Shown one piece after another: positions 1 through 11,275 of a stretch of DNA of 64,000 bases. The stretch spans positions 16,983,663 through 17,047,662 of the forward strand of contig NC_052359.1 of the NCBI RefSeq assembly GCF_009727055.1. Reading direction: 5' to 3'. This DNA is from Benincasa hispida (lineage: Eukaryota > Streptophyta > Magnoliopsida > Cucurbitales > Cucurbitaceae). Both the position numbers and the translations under genes were made by a program. The notes below the pieces were generated by a model. It was not told where the DNA came from, ran no database searches, and saw only the letters and a program-made list of their open reading frames with translations. Position 1 is the first letter of the stretch; every line of letters begins with the position of its first letter.

Positions 1-376
1 TATCATTGAAAAATAACTTCAAGTCTCTCACTGCTTCGGCTGAGACAACCTCTCCTGTTCCAACCTTAAGGGTGATCTCGCCTTCTTCAAGCTTTTTCCA
101 AGAACTAGTTTCTTGAAAAGATAAGCAAATATGATTAGTGGCTCCTGAATCCAATATCTAGGTTGAGGTATCATATTCCACTAAACATGTTTTAGCAACT
201 AGTAAATCATATTTATTTCGTGCTTCTTTTGAGGCAGGGGCCTGAGGACATTCCTCAATTAAGACAAATCTCGGGTCATCTATTACTAGTGTTGAATTCA
301 TATTTGTTTTCCATGTTGAATAGTTGTCGCCGTTAAGTTTTTCAGAAGCTAATAGTTGAACTAAAGAGCTAGTCAT
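1..376 (-). pseudogene. Copia gag N-terminus fused to protease (internal gag deletion)
   Basis: The minus-strand frame from 376 starts MTSSLVQLLASEKLNGDNYS, which is typical of the N-terminus of plant copia Gag. After 72 codons it meets TAG and continues in frame as ILDSGATNHIC, the aspartic protease active-site motif. In full-length relatives (family knowledge) about 200 codons of Gag, including the CCHC zinc knuckle, lie between these parts; here they are absent. The same junction and the same stop occur in the copy at 58113-58500. The product could not assemble capsids alone. It continues beyond the window start. Confidence 0.8.
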
Positions 377-1308
377 GCTGAAAAGAAAAAAATATCTTTT
401 TTAGTAAAAAAGACGTTAATCTTTTAAATCCAATAAAGCTTAGCAAAAAAACTAATAATGTACCCTTCATTATTATATTTTGCAACGATATTTCAATGTT
501 TTAGAATAACCTCCACCGAGGGGTGATCGACTATTCCTTCATTGAACCAAGACTATTTTGACTAGATACTATCACCAGAATAACTCTTATTCCTATAGTA
601 ACTCAGTTATCGCTACTTTGGTCAAGAATTTACTAACACTTAATAATTCTTGAAAGTGTGACCCTCCATTTTCAGACCTCAAAGATCAGAATCATTATGC
701 TCCCGAAGTTAGAAAGACAAGAATGAAACGGACCTGAGAGACCCTATCAATTTCTAGAGTTCGCGGAGTTCCGAATCCTATAATACAGTCTTCCGATTGG
801 TAAGGTCGCTCCAAGGCAGACATGCAGACGCATTATAGGAATCTCACGGTGCGACCTAATGGAAGAGACTGTAGGATGTGTTGATACACTTCCTTCTCCC
901 ACTTACTATGAACAACTTCCCCTATTCACCTTGGTATTGACTCATGCAAACACTCTCCAAATGGAGTTCGCTCTCAGGGCGGCCTAAAGCCAAGCATGAA
1001 TCTCACGGTGTGAACTCTTAGGGACGCTAGAGCTAAAAGTACATTATTTCTCCAGCTGAAGTGTTCTAGACGGTTAGGGTATAAAATACTTAGCGATACA
1101 TTTCAGCTAACTAAACATATCCTAAGTCTAGATGATTCATCCGAATATAACTTTTATACTGGATTTTTAACCTACAATGTCTAGGTGATAAACAAATTTT
1201 ATTACCTCACACCGCTCATGCATGCTCATAAAACCGCTTTAACCTAACTCAAACGCCGGCTCGATCTCCAAGTAGTAGGTGTTCCTTGAATCGTCAACTT
1301 AAAAACCT
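1..1308 (-). mobile_element. Copia leader + gag/protease remnant, inverted relative to the element at 53831-63510
   Basis: Read on the minus strand, this stretch matches the leader and start of the coding region of the complete copia element at about 57208-58493, so the two form an inverted pair about 56 kb apart. The match covers the noncoding leader with its phrases about bringing 'TTCACACCGTGA' and 'GATCACCCCT', the gag start, and the protease start. Similarity stops near 1308, inside the leader, and runs off the window at position 1. No LTR is visible here. It is a truncated second copy of the same family, not a gene. Confidence 0.85.
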
Positions 1309-1868
1309 TCGGCCACATCACCTCATGCCCTCACGTAGTACTGTCGTAACCATCGCATCCATCGCGCCGCATGCGTTTCTCTTGGCCACACTTTGGCTTC
1401 CTTCAACGCCCTAAATAACCTCTAAAAGCTTCTTGGCTAATGCATGGCACCACACCAATGCATTGTCTTACTTTGACTTGGCTTCTAATGCATAGTTCTT
1501 TTTTAGCATTATACTTAATCCAATTTTTACTAGTTAAGGCTTTTCCCAAAGCTACTAAGCAATCCATTTAAACACTTAGAAATTTCCTTTACTTCAACAT
1601 AGAATTTAACTTTCACTTAGTTAATCCCTTTTATTTCCTGCTTAAGTAGAAAAATATCCGGGTTTCACAATAGAAATAAAGAAATCTTTCAAAAAAAGAA
1701 ATAAAAAAGAACATGTCTTCTCTCTCTTTTTTCTTTCTTATGATAAAACATTTTACTCAAAACTAACAACTAACCTCAAATAAATTTCTTATAAAAGTTT
1801 CTCTCTCTATTAAACTACTAAACATAAAGTAGGCTCTGAATTTTGAACTGCAACATTTGAGAGATTTT

Positions 1869-1904
<36 letters not shown>

Positions 1905-2619
1905 AAGAAAAAATCATCTTCAACACAAACAAACCACAAAAGAGGTTTTTTTTTCAACACATATATCCAAACCTAATATAACAATCCAACTAAAAATTGG
2001 ATATATTATGTGACCATAAAGTCCAGCAGTTTCAGCAACCTTCATACAAATTTTCATATACCCTTCTTCCCCCATAAGGGCTCTAATAAATTCTTCAAAT
2101 TGAAGTAATCTTTAGTGTACCCTCCTACCAACATGCTATTGTCAATGTATGGTCCGGATTTCCTATTAAATTAAAATATTAATTATTTAAAACTAAATTA
2201 ATGAAATTAAATATATTTATAAAATCTTACCATGCAGTAGTCATGAATGTGATCTTTGGCCACTATTCCCATGCAAACAGGCTGTTTGGGTAAAACATCA
2301 ATAAGCCCCCATTCATCGTTTCCTAACGCAAATATATAATTGTCGATGTTGATCACCTAGATTATAATTATAGATTTGGTTAGTAATTTTTTTTTTTAAA
2401 TGTAGGGAGTTAAATATTTTACCCACAATCTATCTTTTACAAATATCCCATGTTTATGGCATATCTAAAAACGACATCCAAAAGATCACCCTGTTGCCAA
2501 ATCTATACGTTTCGCTTAATAACTTATGCTTTAGATAGAATGTGAAGTTCTTCGGTCTTTATTTTATGTAGTGCCTTTACAATACGCATAACCACATAGG
2601 CCCAACACATATCTTCCGC

Positions 2620-2651
<32 letters not shown>

Positions 2652-2658
2652 ATATATT
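2620..2658. repeat. TA dinucleotide microsatellite
   Basis: Near-pure alternating TA with small interruptions. Confidence 0.85.
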
Positions 2659-2840
2659 TAAAATATCTTTTGTTAAATATAGAATTGTTTTAAGCATTAA
2701 AAGAGCTAAAGAACTAATGGGTCTTTGACCCCTTAAAGGGTCATAAGTCCTTTGTGCTATAGTCAATCTTTTTTGGTAAATGATCCTAAAAATTATATAA
2801 ATTAAATCAGACATAATAATAACCCAAGATTATCTCTGTT

Positions 2841-2952
2841 TATGTATATACCTATTTATATATAACATGTAAGTATATAATATATATACATACACGTACA
2901 TATATTCGTAGTATATATCATGTATATATATATACATACATATATATGTGTG
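2841..2952. repeat. Degenerate TA/TACA microsatellite
   Basis: About 110 bp of TATA and TACATA words, interrupted by short unique sequence. Confidence 0.75.
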
Positions 2953-3683
2953 ATTCAAAAAATATTTTTTTTATTTTATGTCTAATGCATCTTTGATCTA
3001 TTCTCTTTTTTCTCTTTTAATTACTTTATTTTATAAACTCATTTTTAAATCAAATGTTAGATTTAATCCATATGTAGAGTGGAGTCCACATTCTTTTTGT
3101 TACCTATGGATTTGGTTTCTTTTGGGTCATGCATCAATAATGTTTATTTTATTTTACTTAAAATTTTTAAATATAAAGATTAATTTAAAATTTAAATTTT
3201 TTGAACATAATATCTATATATTATTTTAAATTGAAATATACATTTTCGATATATATCTTTATATACTATTTTTAAGTTTTATTTTTTAATTTTAGTTTTA
3301 TATATTATATTTTTTAAACTTTTTGACTTTTAAAATTTCATTATATATATATTATTGTATTATATATTATTTTAATTTTAAATTTTTAACTTTTCAATAG
3401 GAATATTTGTCTATTATTTTAAATTTAAAATGAAAATTTTAAGTATGCACATTTATATAATATTTTTAATTTAAAATTTTGATTTTATTGTATGTATTTT
3501 ATAATTTAAACAAAAAATAACCCTATTTTTACAAATAACTTTCAATTCACCAAATAATTTAACAATAGAGATAACTTGAAATATTGAACATATTTCACAA
3601 AAATATCAAATAATTTGCTGACACTTTAACATAGGCTCTCGGATCAAACAATCTTTTGACACAAAAATATCAAAAATATCAAA

Positions 3684-4687
3684 CAAGCCAAAATGAAAGC
3701 TAGGCACTCATATCAGCGTAAGGTCATAGAAAGAATATCTAAACTACGCAAGGATAAAAATCATTCGAAAACACCCCAATTGAAAAAAGTTTTTTTTGAA
3801 ATAAATCATGCGATGCCTTGGAAACAAATAAAGTCCTTTTAAAGGTTAAACTTGCGGTCCCTAAATTTTAGAAATATTTTAAGAAAAGACCAGGATAGGA
3901 ATTAAGGAGATTTTGGTTCATAAGATTTATATAAGGCACCTCGAGAAATCTAGGAAAGAAAAAGGCGACTGACTCTCTAGAGAAAATATTTAGTTTATGC
4001 TTGAGGACAAGCATTGTTTTAAATTTGGGGGTGTGATAACGGGCATAAATGCACGTTATTACAACACAAAGATATAATATAATGTAGGATTGCAATGGTA
4101 AAAATATATAAAATCGTGTCCAAAAGTATTAAGTTGAGAACATTGCGATTGCAAGCGGCCATCGCATTAAAGTAGCTAATTTACGTATTTTGTGTAGGAA
4201 AATGCATTGGCGAAAGACAAAAATGCGATCCAAGGAATTCAGCGTCCGAGCGCATTAGAAGATTGCGATCGAAAAGCTATGCGGTCGTATGCATTCGCGA
4301 AGATCTGCTCAAAGAGGTGGCCACATAAAGATGACGCATCAAGGTAAAAGTTTAATAAATCACGATGGGACAGAAAGCTGATGACGGTCAAATCCAAATT
4401 TAGTTGACAAGCCATTAACAACACACTGTAGCAAGTACACTCAACTTTTCGATGACAATTAATCAGCACATCAGACAGAGATTTAGTGACATCCCATCAG
4501 TGCAATCATTTGAGAGGAAAGCTCTTCATTCTGAAGCTCTATAAATACCACAGGCCACCTTCGTTAAAGAAGTTGAGCAGTTCAGAATTTTGGAGTTCCT
4601 TTTCGCCATATACATAGAGATAATAGATAGCCGTAGTTTATAATTTTTATACTTAGAAGGCGAAAGCGAGTGAAGATACAAATACTT
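3684..4687 (+). mobile_element. Athila-type 3' end and LTR fragment
   Basis: The plus strand matches the reverse complement of the Athila 3' region at about 34997-35940. The match includes the noncoding tail (3684-4020), a polypurine tract AAATTTGGGGGTG at 4021-4033, and an LTR start TGATAACGGGC at 4034. The LTR part continues through a TATA-like CTATAAATACC near 4540 and is lost around 4687, where a perfect palindrome begins. No internal coding region is attached. It is a truncated copy of the family found complete at 28421-47083, in the opposite orientation. Confidence 0.8.
4021..4033 (+). other. Polypurine tract of Athila fragment
   Basis: AAATTTGGGGGTG directly precedes the LTR start TGATAAC, the expected plus-strand priming site. 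Confidence 0.75.
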
Positions 4688-4733
4688 GTGAAGGACTACC
4701 TCTTGAAGAACTCTTCAAGAGGTAGTCCTTCAC
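4688..4733. repeat. Perfect 22-bp inverted repeat with 2-bp loop
   Basis: The left arm at 4688-4709 and the right arm at 4712-4733 are exact reverse complements separated by AC. The pairing extends outwards with one mismatch. It lies at the junction between the Athila LTR fragment and the inverted copia LTR that starts at 4769. Confidence 0.9.
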
Positions 4734-4768
4734 GAGTGTTTAGTGGAGTGTGAGTCTTTAATGGAGTG

Positions 4769-6415
4769 TGAAGGAACTCTTATCAAAGAGTATCTATGAG
4801 CTGAAGCAAGATCGTTCCAAATTCATTGTGACAGAAATACCACATTCACAAACATACAACAAGTTATGCATCTACAAACAAATTAGGAATGCTTTTCAAA
4901 TTTAAATACAAAGGAACGAGAGACATATCTCTTGAAGAACTCTTCTTCTCCTTATATCTTGCTCTCGTCAAGGAACAACAACTCTCATTGTTGCTGTGAT
5001 CGGCAAGTCTATCGTCCACCAAATCTCGTTGTCGCTCACCACCGAATGGTCTTCTACACAAACAGGTAGCAAAGAGGACACCACCACTCAGTAACCTCGC
5101 TATTCTCGGAGTGAGAATTCACGAGGTGTGGGCACTATTGGATTAGTAGAGGGGGAAACTAAGATCATTTACAACGACCAAGCAAGTGAGAGAGATTTTG
5201 TTTCTATGGTATAGATAGGTACTTAATCGTTTAGCAAAGGGTGCACGACCGTTTAGCAAAACAGGGCTGATTGTTTAGACAACCGTTTAGGAAATCTCGC
5301 TCCCGCGTGCGATCGTTTAGAAAAAAAACTATATGATTGTTTAGGAAATCTGCGTGTGTACATGATCATTTAGGAAAGCTTGAGCTATCATGTATGCTCT
5401 CATTAGCTAGACGATGGGCAGTGTACTAATCATGAAGCAATTATCCGTTCTCTTTCAAAATGAAAAACTATTTTCATTTTATCATTCAGTTACAAAAACT
5501 GAATGCAACCTCCCACTATCACGTATGGTTATGGAGAAAAACCACCAACAACTATCTCATAACTGTTTAATTAAAAATAAATATAATTGCATTATATTTA
5601 TAACCTATAGTTTTAATATCACATCATATGCAACATATCAACTGTAGTCCTTTTCTCCTCCACTATATATAAATCATATTTATATCTTTTTCCTCCAATT
5701 AATGTACCTCATACATCATGTCAACTATATCATATATAATCGACCAGTTTAATCATATCGTATATAATTAAACTCCCTCTTATCAATTTGAACGCTTCAA
5801 ACTGACCCAAAAACTGATTCTTAATTTGAATCCATTGAGCTACCAAGGGGACCTGTGGCTTGAAGCTCCAACGTTATGTGAATAATTGACTAAAGTTTTT
5901 AGCCACGAGATCCACCATCCATTAACTGCCAGACATTCCACTAAAGACCGACAGCTACACTCTTCTCACAACAGATATATTTATGTGTCCATCGGATATA
6001 ACCAATTAATAGTACAATAACCCTTCACAGATGCTCGTAAGTACAGTTGGGCCAGTTTACCATTTTGCCCCTATAGTTACATCTAACTCCTTAAGTACCA
6101 CTGATCCCTTTAATGAACAATACAACATAGTCCTACTATGTGTAGACACCTCTCGGGCCATGAGAAGGTATGTGGCGTCACATCGTTCAAGCCCCAGAAT
6201 CAGCCCTTAAGGGAGCAATCTATCTACTTACCCTATTTTGGGGAAGGAGTGAATTCCATCTTGTAACTGAGTTCCCAGCTCCTTAATCAGACGAGTTCCC
6301 AAAGTGGTAGGTTTGAGTCGACAATCTGGCCACTTGCACCCATGAAAATCAAAGGATTGCCCTCAAAGGCAGAGTTCCCAACTCACTCAGGATTGAGGTC
6401 ATGTTACATATGGTC
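4769..6415 (-). mobile_element. Copia LTR, 3' part, inverted
   Basis: On the minus strand this aligns with the copia LTR at 25607-27789. Shared parts are the 'CTCAATCCTGAGTGAGTTGG' block, the 'GGTCCCCTTGGTAGCTCA'-like block near 5840, a GATCG-rich array, and a terminus ending in CCTTCA (TGAAGG on the plus strand at 4769). The upstream quarter of the LTR is missing; the alignment stops near 6415. It is either a broken solo LTR or a truncated element end. No TSD was found. Confidence 0.75.
5217..5390 (-). repeat. GATCGTTTAG-type degenerate minisatellite inside copia LTR
   Basis: Seven or eight spaced copies of a core close to GATCGTTTAG(C/G)A, with variable spacers of about 10-20 bp. Read on the minus strand it corresponds to the CTAAACGATCG array at 27055-27290 in the related LTR. 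Confidence 0.75.
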
Positions 6416-9011
6416 ATCATTTTGCCCCTGTAGTTTGTTTTTGTTTAAATTTTATCTATTTGATGTGACTTACTCCACTCAACACAATTTGTCAACATTA
6501 ATCTTAAATTTTAGAGTTAAATAACCCTCATAAACGACAACTATTACATTAAGACTTTAGTTTTTAGTTCCTGGTTTAAGAAAATTAAGTTTATAAACAC
6601 ACTTTCCAACTCTAAATTTCTTGTTTAACTATATACTTTCTATCACTATTCTAAAAAAATCTAGCAATGTTTTAAAAATCACTCCAAAACATATCCTACC
6701 AAAAGTCCGACACGGTCAACAATCATATTACAGTGAGTTAATTCATAGTGTACATATGTCACACAATAGGAGTTGTTATTATTGGCATCAAAGTGGGGCT
6801 CTTGAAAGCTAATTGATTGAAGCAAAAGTCATAGTGATGAAGCCATGTGTTGAAAGGTGTGTGATGACTATGTCTCAAGTTCCATACTTTCTAGGAAGAA
6901 CAAAACACCCACAAAAGAAACAAAGCAACCTTCTAAGTTCAACATGAAGATATATAGGATTTCATTCGTTAGGTTGAAATAAAGGTTCGGTTCATATATA
7001 TGTATATATATAGTTGATTCAAATATCTAGTTTTGTTATTGAAAAATATGATGCTTTAACTAATTGTACTATGTTGGAGTTGCGCTTACTTTCATTTTTA
7101 TTAATCTACTTAATTTCATTTTTTAAAGTAAGAAAAATATCATTGAACCAACGAAATAGATATATCTACAAAATAAAAAATAAATAAAGATTCTTCTATC
7201 CATGTTAAAAGATGAATAATTCAACAAAATTTATCGAAAGAAAAGAAAATTGTTACAATATAGAATATAATATAATATATTATAGTCTACAAAATTATAT
7301 TCATCTCCTCACATGATTGCATTTAAAACTAGTAAAGCGATTTAAAATATATATATAGATTGAAAAAATAAACCTAATATTATATTACTCTTAAGTTCTT
7401 AATAGATATATCTTAAAGTTCCATAATATAACAAAGATGACGTTTCCAATAGTACATACATGATATTTGATATTAAAAAGGAAAAAAAAACTTGGAGAAT
7501 TCTTATTGTTTCTTGAGAGTAAAGTAAGATTAATATCTTGAATTTATTATCTAGTCCAACTACATATCCTATGTCAAAAATAAGATATAAAAAAATAAAA
7601 AAAATACAAAATCACAAGGTTAACAAATTTTTAATTAAGAGACAAACAAGCTCGAAATAAAAATAACAATGACATTTAGTAGAACTAAAAAAATATATAA
7701 ATGAAATAATTTTTTAGATAATTCTTAGTTTTGATTAAAGAAATAAATAGAAGTATTAAACATTTCAAAATTTCAATGATATCTAGTTTAGATCTATAGA
7801 GACAATTTATATTTGGACATGGTAATGATGCAATAACTAATATTTCGAAGTTCATTGAACCAAATAATATTTTATTTTTTAAAAAAATTATTCATTAATT
7901 TGAAAATATTTATAGAACACATTATATCAAAATCAAAACATTATCAAAATAAAAATATGAACAATGATATTGGTTTTGCGATATCATTAATTATCACGAT
8001 GTAGTTGCTTAAAAAACTTTAGTGAGCCATATCACATGTCAATGATTTGATAGCTTATTGAAGGACTATCACATGATAAGTGGAAGCTTATTGATCTTAT
8101 AATTTATTATATAATTAATTAATTAATCAAATATTTTCAAAATTTTTCCTTAATCTTCAAGACTAGGCTATATTAAATTAATGGTCCTATTTAATAAATG
8201 ATCTACACATGGGTGTCCCACATATTAACCATACTTTTCCTTTTATTTATTCCCTTCTAATTTAATTTACTTCCACAAAACTTAGAGATCCAATCTACTA
8301 GAGTACAAAAAAAATATTATATGTATTTTGACCTACGAGAATCTATTTTCTTTGTCTGGTTATATTGACTTTACAATCTTTTATAAGATGGATTAATCCT
8401 TCCATTATTACTTATTGGTTTTAAGATGGATTTTATGATATCTAATATGACATCAAAACCCATAAAAGCTCACATAAATAATTGGTCCAATAAATATATT
8501 CAAATCCAACCTAAGAATGGTGAATCCTGAAGAGACACTAAATTGATATGTTGAGAATCCCATATTTTTTTTAAAAAAAATTATGGGATCTCACAATTTT
8601 TATAACATAGATGAGGTTTCTCCCATTGCCAACTAGTTTTAGGATAGAACCTTATGACATCTAATTATCTAATATGGTGAACCTAAAGAATCATTCTAAT
8701 ATAGATAATAATAAATAGAGGCTCACTCTTAATCCATATTATCCTCCATTGGGGGCGAAGAATATGTGGAGAGTTTATTAAAAATACGTTCGGGTTGTTT
8801 TAACCCTACAACCCTCCGCGTTCGTTATCCTTACTATTCTCTCTGTTGGGCCAACGGTAAATCCTGGGAGCCAAATCCCGCTGGAAAAGGTGGTTCGAAA
8901 ACTCTCTCTTTATTAATAGCATAAACCCATGGATTTTTAAAACACTCTATCAGCTGATAAGTCATCGAAGGGTTAGTGTATTTGTATTTAATTTGGATAG
9001 ATTTGTTTAGG
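6416..9011. other. AT-rich intergenic spacer
   Basis: No coding region, RNA gene or clear repeat boundary is supported. The sequence is dominated by A+T runs. A more GC-balanced block at about 8740-8900, containing GGGGGCGAAG and CCCTCCGCG words, could be a short unrecognised repeat or a fragment of an old gene, but I cannot name it. Confidence 0.5.
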
Positions 9012-9340
9012 GAAATTACAAAAACTACCCATGAAGTGTGGTTGTAGTTGCAATTACATCCTCAAACTTTTAATTTTAAAAATTGGGCGCCTAAACTTCT
9101 GTAAGTATTAAAATTAAACCCTCAAGCTTACAATAATTATAGAAATGGAACCTACAAATGATAAAATTCAAACCCTTAAACTTATACAGATGTTATAATT
9201 TATTCAATTATGTAAATTTGAAGATCTAATTTGTCCCGATTTTAACATTCATATAAATTTGAAGGCTTAATTTTTAAACTTGAAAATTAAAAGGGTGTAA
9301 TTGCAACTACCACTATATTTGAAAGATGGTTCTTACATTT
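9012..9340. mobile_element. MITE-like foldback element
   Basis: The two ends are inverted copies of each other. GTAGTTGCAATTACA at 9044-9058 pairs exactly with TGTAATTGCAACTAC at 9296-9310, and looser pairing continues inwards (TTTTAATTTTAAAAATT and similar) over roughly 100 bp each side. There is no coding capacity. Such ~300-bp foldbacks are typical of MITEs. I could not fix the exact outer ends or a TSD. Confidence 0.65.
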
Positions 9341-11275
9341 TATTTAAATTAAGTGTGTCTTGTTAGATAACATGGTCTGTTTATCTTAAATACTACGAAA
9401 ACTAAATGATATATGAACTTGACTTAACATTCATCATTTGCAAATTATTAAATCCATAAATCAAAGCTTAAGTTTATATTTCTTATGTTTGTTTATACAA
9501 TCTAAACACATATTAGACAGCTCTTATCCCGATCCTTAGCTTGATCAAAACTATGGGCCTGACGGCTCTTTAATAATTTAAATTTGAATAAAAGGTAAAA
9601 TAAGTTTTATCTTGCGAAGAAAGTCTAAGTTTTCTGTATTTTGTAATGATTAATCTATGAATTGTAAGAAAGGGTACTTCGAAAGTGCGATTATGGAAGT
9701 CTTCAAAAGTTTTAGTAATTATATATATATATGTGAAGAATTTCAAAAGTAATCTTTTCTTTAAAGTTTTCTTTTCTCTTTTTAGCTAAATTACCAATCT
9801 ATTTATTTTATATATTTAATTTAACAAATATGTGAACCATATAAATATTACTAATCTAAGAAAAAAGACCGATAGAAAAGTAAGAAAAATATAATTCTAC
9901 TATTTACTAGTAATAACAAACAAAAAGAAAAACAATTAAAAGGAAAAGAAAACAAACAGATGAAGGTCACACCACGACCAAGAAAAATTCAAAATTAACT
10001 AAAAAACAAATATTGGTATTATTAAATTAATAAGAAAGTATGTGACACCATAGGCCATGGGTGATTAAGCGTGTGCTCTACTCCAAAATGTTTCAATCTC
10101 TAATACCTTTTCAAATATTTTGTTTGATCCTCATTAATTACTCATTTTGAAACTTTAAATAATCTATTACAAATAGCTTCAAAGTCCTAATTTTTATATT
10201 GGGTATCTACTCATCATAACGAGTTTCAATACTTTTCAAATTTTTAAAAAATGAGATTATTTAGACACAACTTAATTATCATTTAGGTTCTTTTTGATAA
10301 CCATTTAGTAAGATTTTTAGTCTTTTTAAAATTAAGCTGATAAATATTACTTTTATCCATAAATTTCTATATTTTATTATTATCCATTTTCTACTCAAAC
10401 TTTAAAAAACCAAGCCTTCAAAATTAAAAGAAAAAAGTCTTAAAAAACAAACATAATTTTCCTAAAGAAAAAGCAAAAACAAAATAATTATCAGAAGAAA
10501 TCTTATTTATTTCATTTTAAACCGTTGGAGTGATTTGAATCTATTATTTGGTACTTTAAATAACCAAACATGAGGGACATGCTCGAGTGAGAGTATGAGG
10601 ACACTACCCCTAAAATTTAAGTTACATTCGTATTTATATTATTTACGTTATTTATGATTTTGGCTCTAGAATTTAAAGAAGAGTGATATATAAACTCTCA
10701 CTCTAATGACATCTCTGAATCTATAATCTGTCAATGAACCATATAAATCTCAGTATCAATTTTGTATTGTTTACGATTTGTGTTTCTCTTTATTTGTGGA
10801 TTTTATAACACAATGATGAAGAAACAACGGAACAAATAGAGTAAATTGGAAGCTATAACACTTAAAAAAGAAAGAAAAAAAGAGCATTAATGAACCAAAG
10901 ATGTGTTTGGTGTTATTTTTATTATTCATATCATAATGATAAATCATATCAAAAGTAAACCAAGAGTTTATGAATATAATTTTAGATGATACACAAATCA
11001 AACCACACATCTTTGATGAAGAAAAGGAAAAAGGCAAAAAGAACAAAAGCAACAATCTTTCCTTGTTTCTCAAACCTGCTACCATCCCATTCACTTTCTG
11101 ACACATATTTGGTCAGTACAAAACCTACGCAAAAATAATTAATTCTTTTTCCTCTTAAATAAATAATTCAAACAAACAATAATAAGAACAAATCCCATCT
11201 TCTGTTTTCTGTCATTATCATTCCATATTTCCACTCTGTCTTCATCCTTCAAATCCAAAATCCACCATTTTCTTC
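9341..11275. other. Spacer and upstream region of the pectinesterase gene
   Basis: AT-rich sequence without supported genes. The last 150 bp before the start codon are pyrimidine-rich and contain TTAAATAAATAA near 11155, which could serve as a TATA element. A minus-strand frame at 10771-11106 has K/F/S-rich low-complexity composition and is not convincing. Confidence 0.45.

Larger units (their letters stand above)
1309..3683. other. AT-rich spacer without recognisable genes
   Basis: I see no coding region that I would support. The stretch holds a poly-A tract near 1870-1891 followed by A/G-rich sequence, TA microsatellites near 2620 and 2841, and long A+T runs to 3650. The short open frames here (for example 2524-2814 minus and 2978-3229 plus) are low-complexity and resemble no family I know. 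The part 1309-1650 is less AT-rich and may be further decayed retroelement leader. Confidence 0.5.

Noticed and set aside
1868..1891. Poly-A tail of a LINE or processed pseudogene
   Set aside because: No coding sequence or TSD is attached; A runs are common in this AT-rich spacer.
10771..11106. 111-codon minus-strand frame upstream of pectinesterase
   Set aside because: Low-complexity K/F/S-rich translation in AT-rich DNA, with no motif or homologous pattern.
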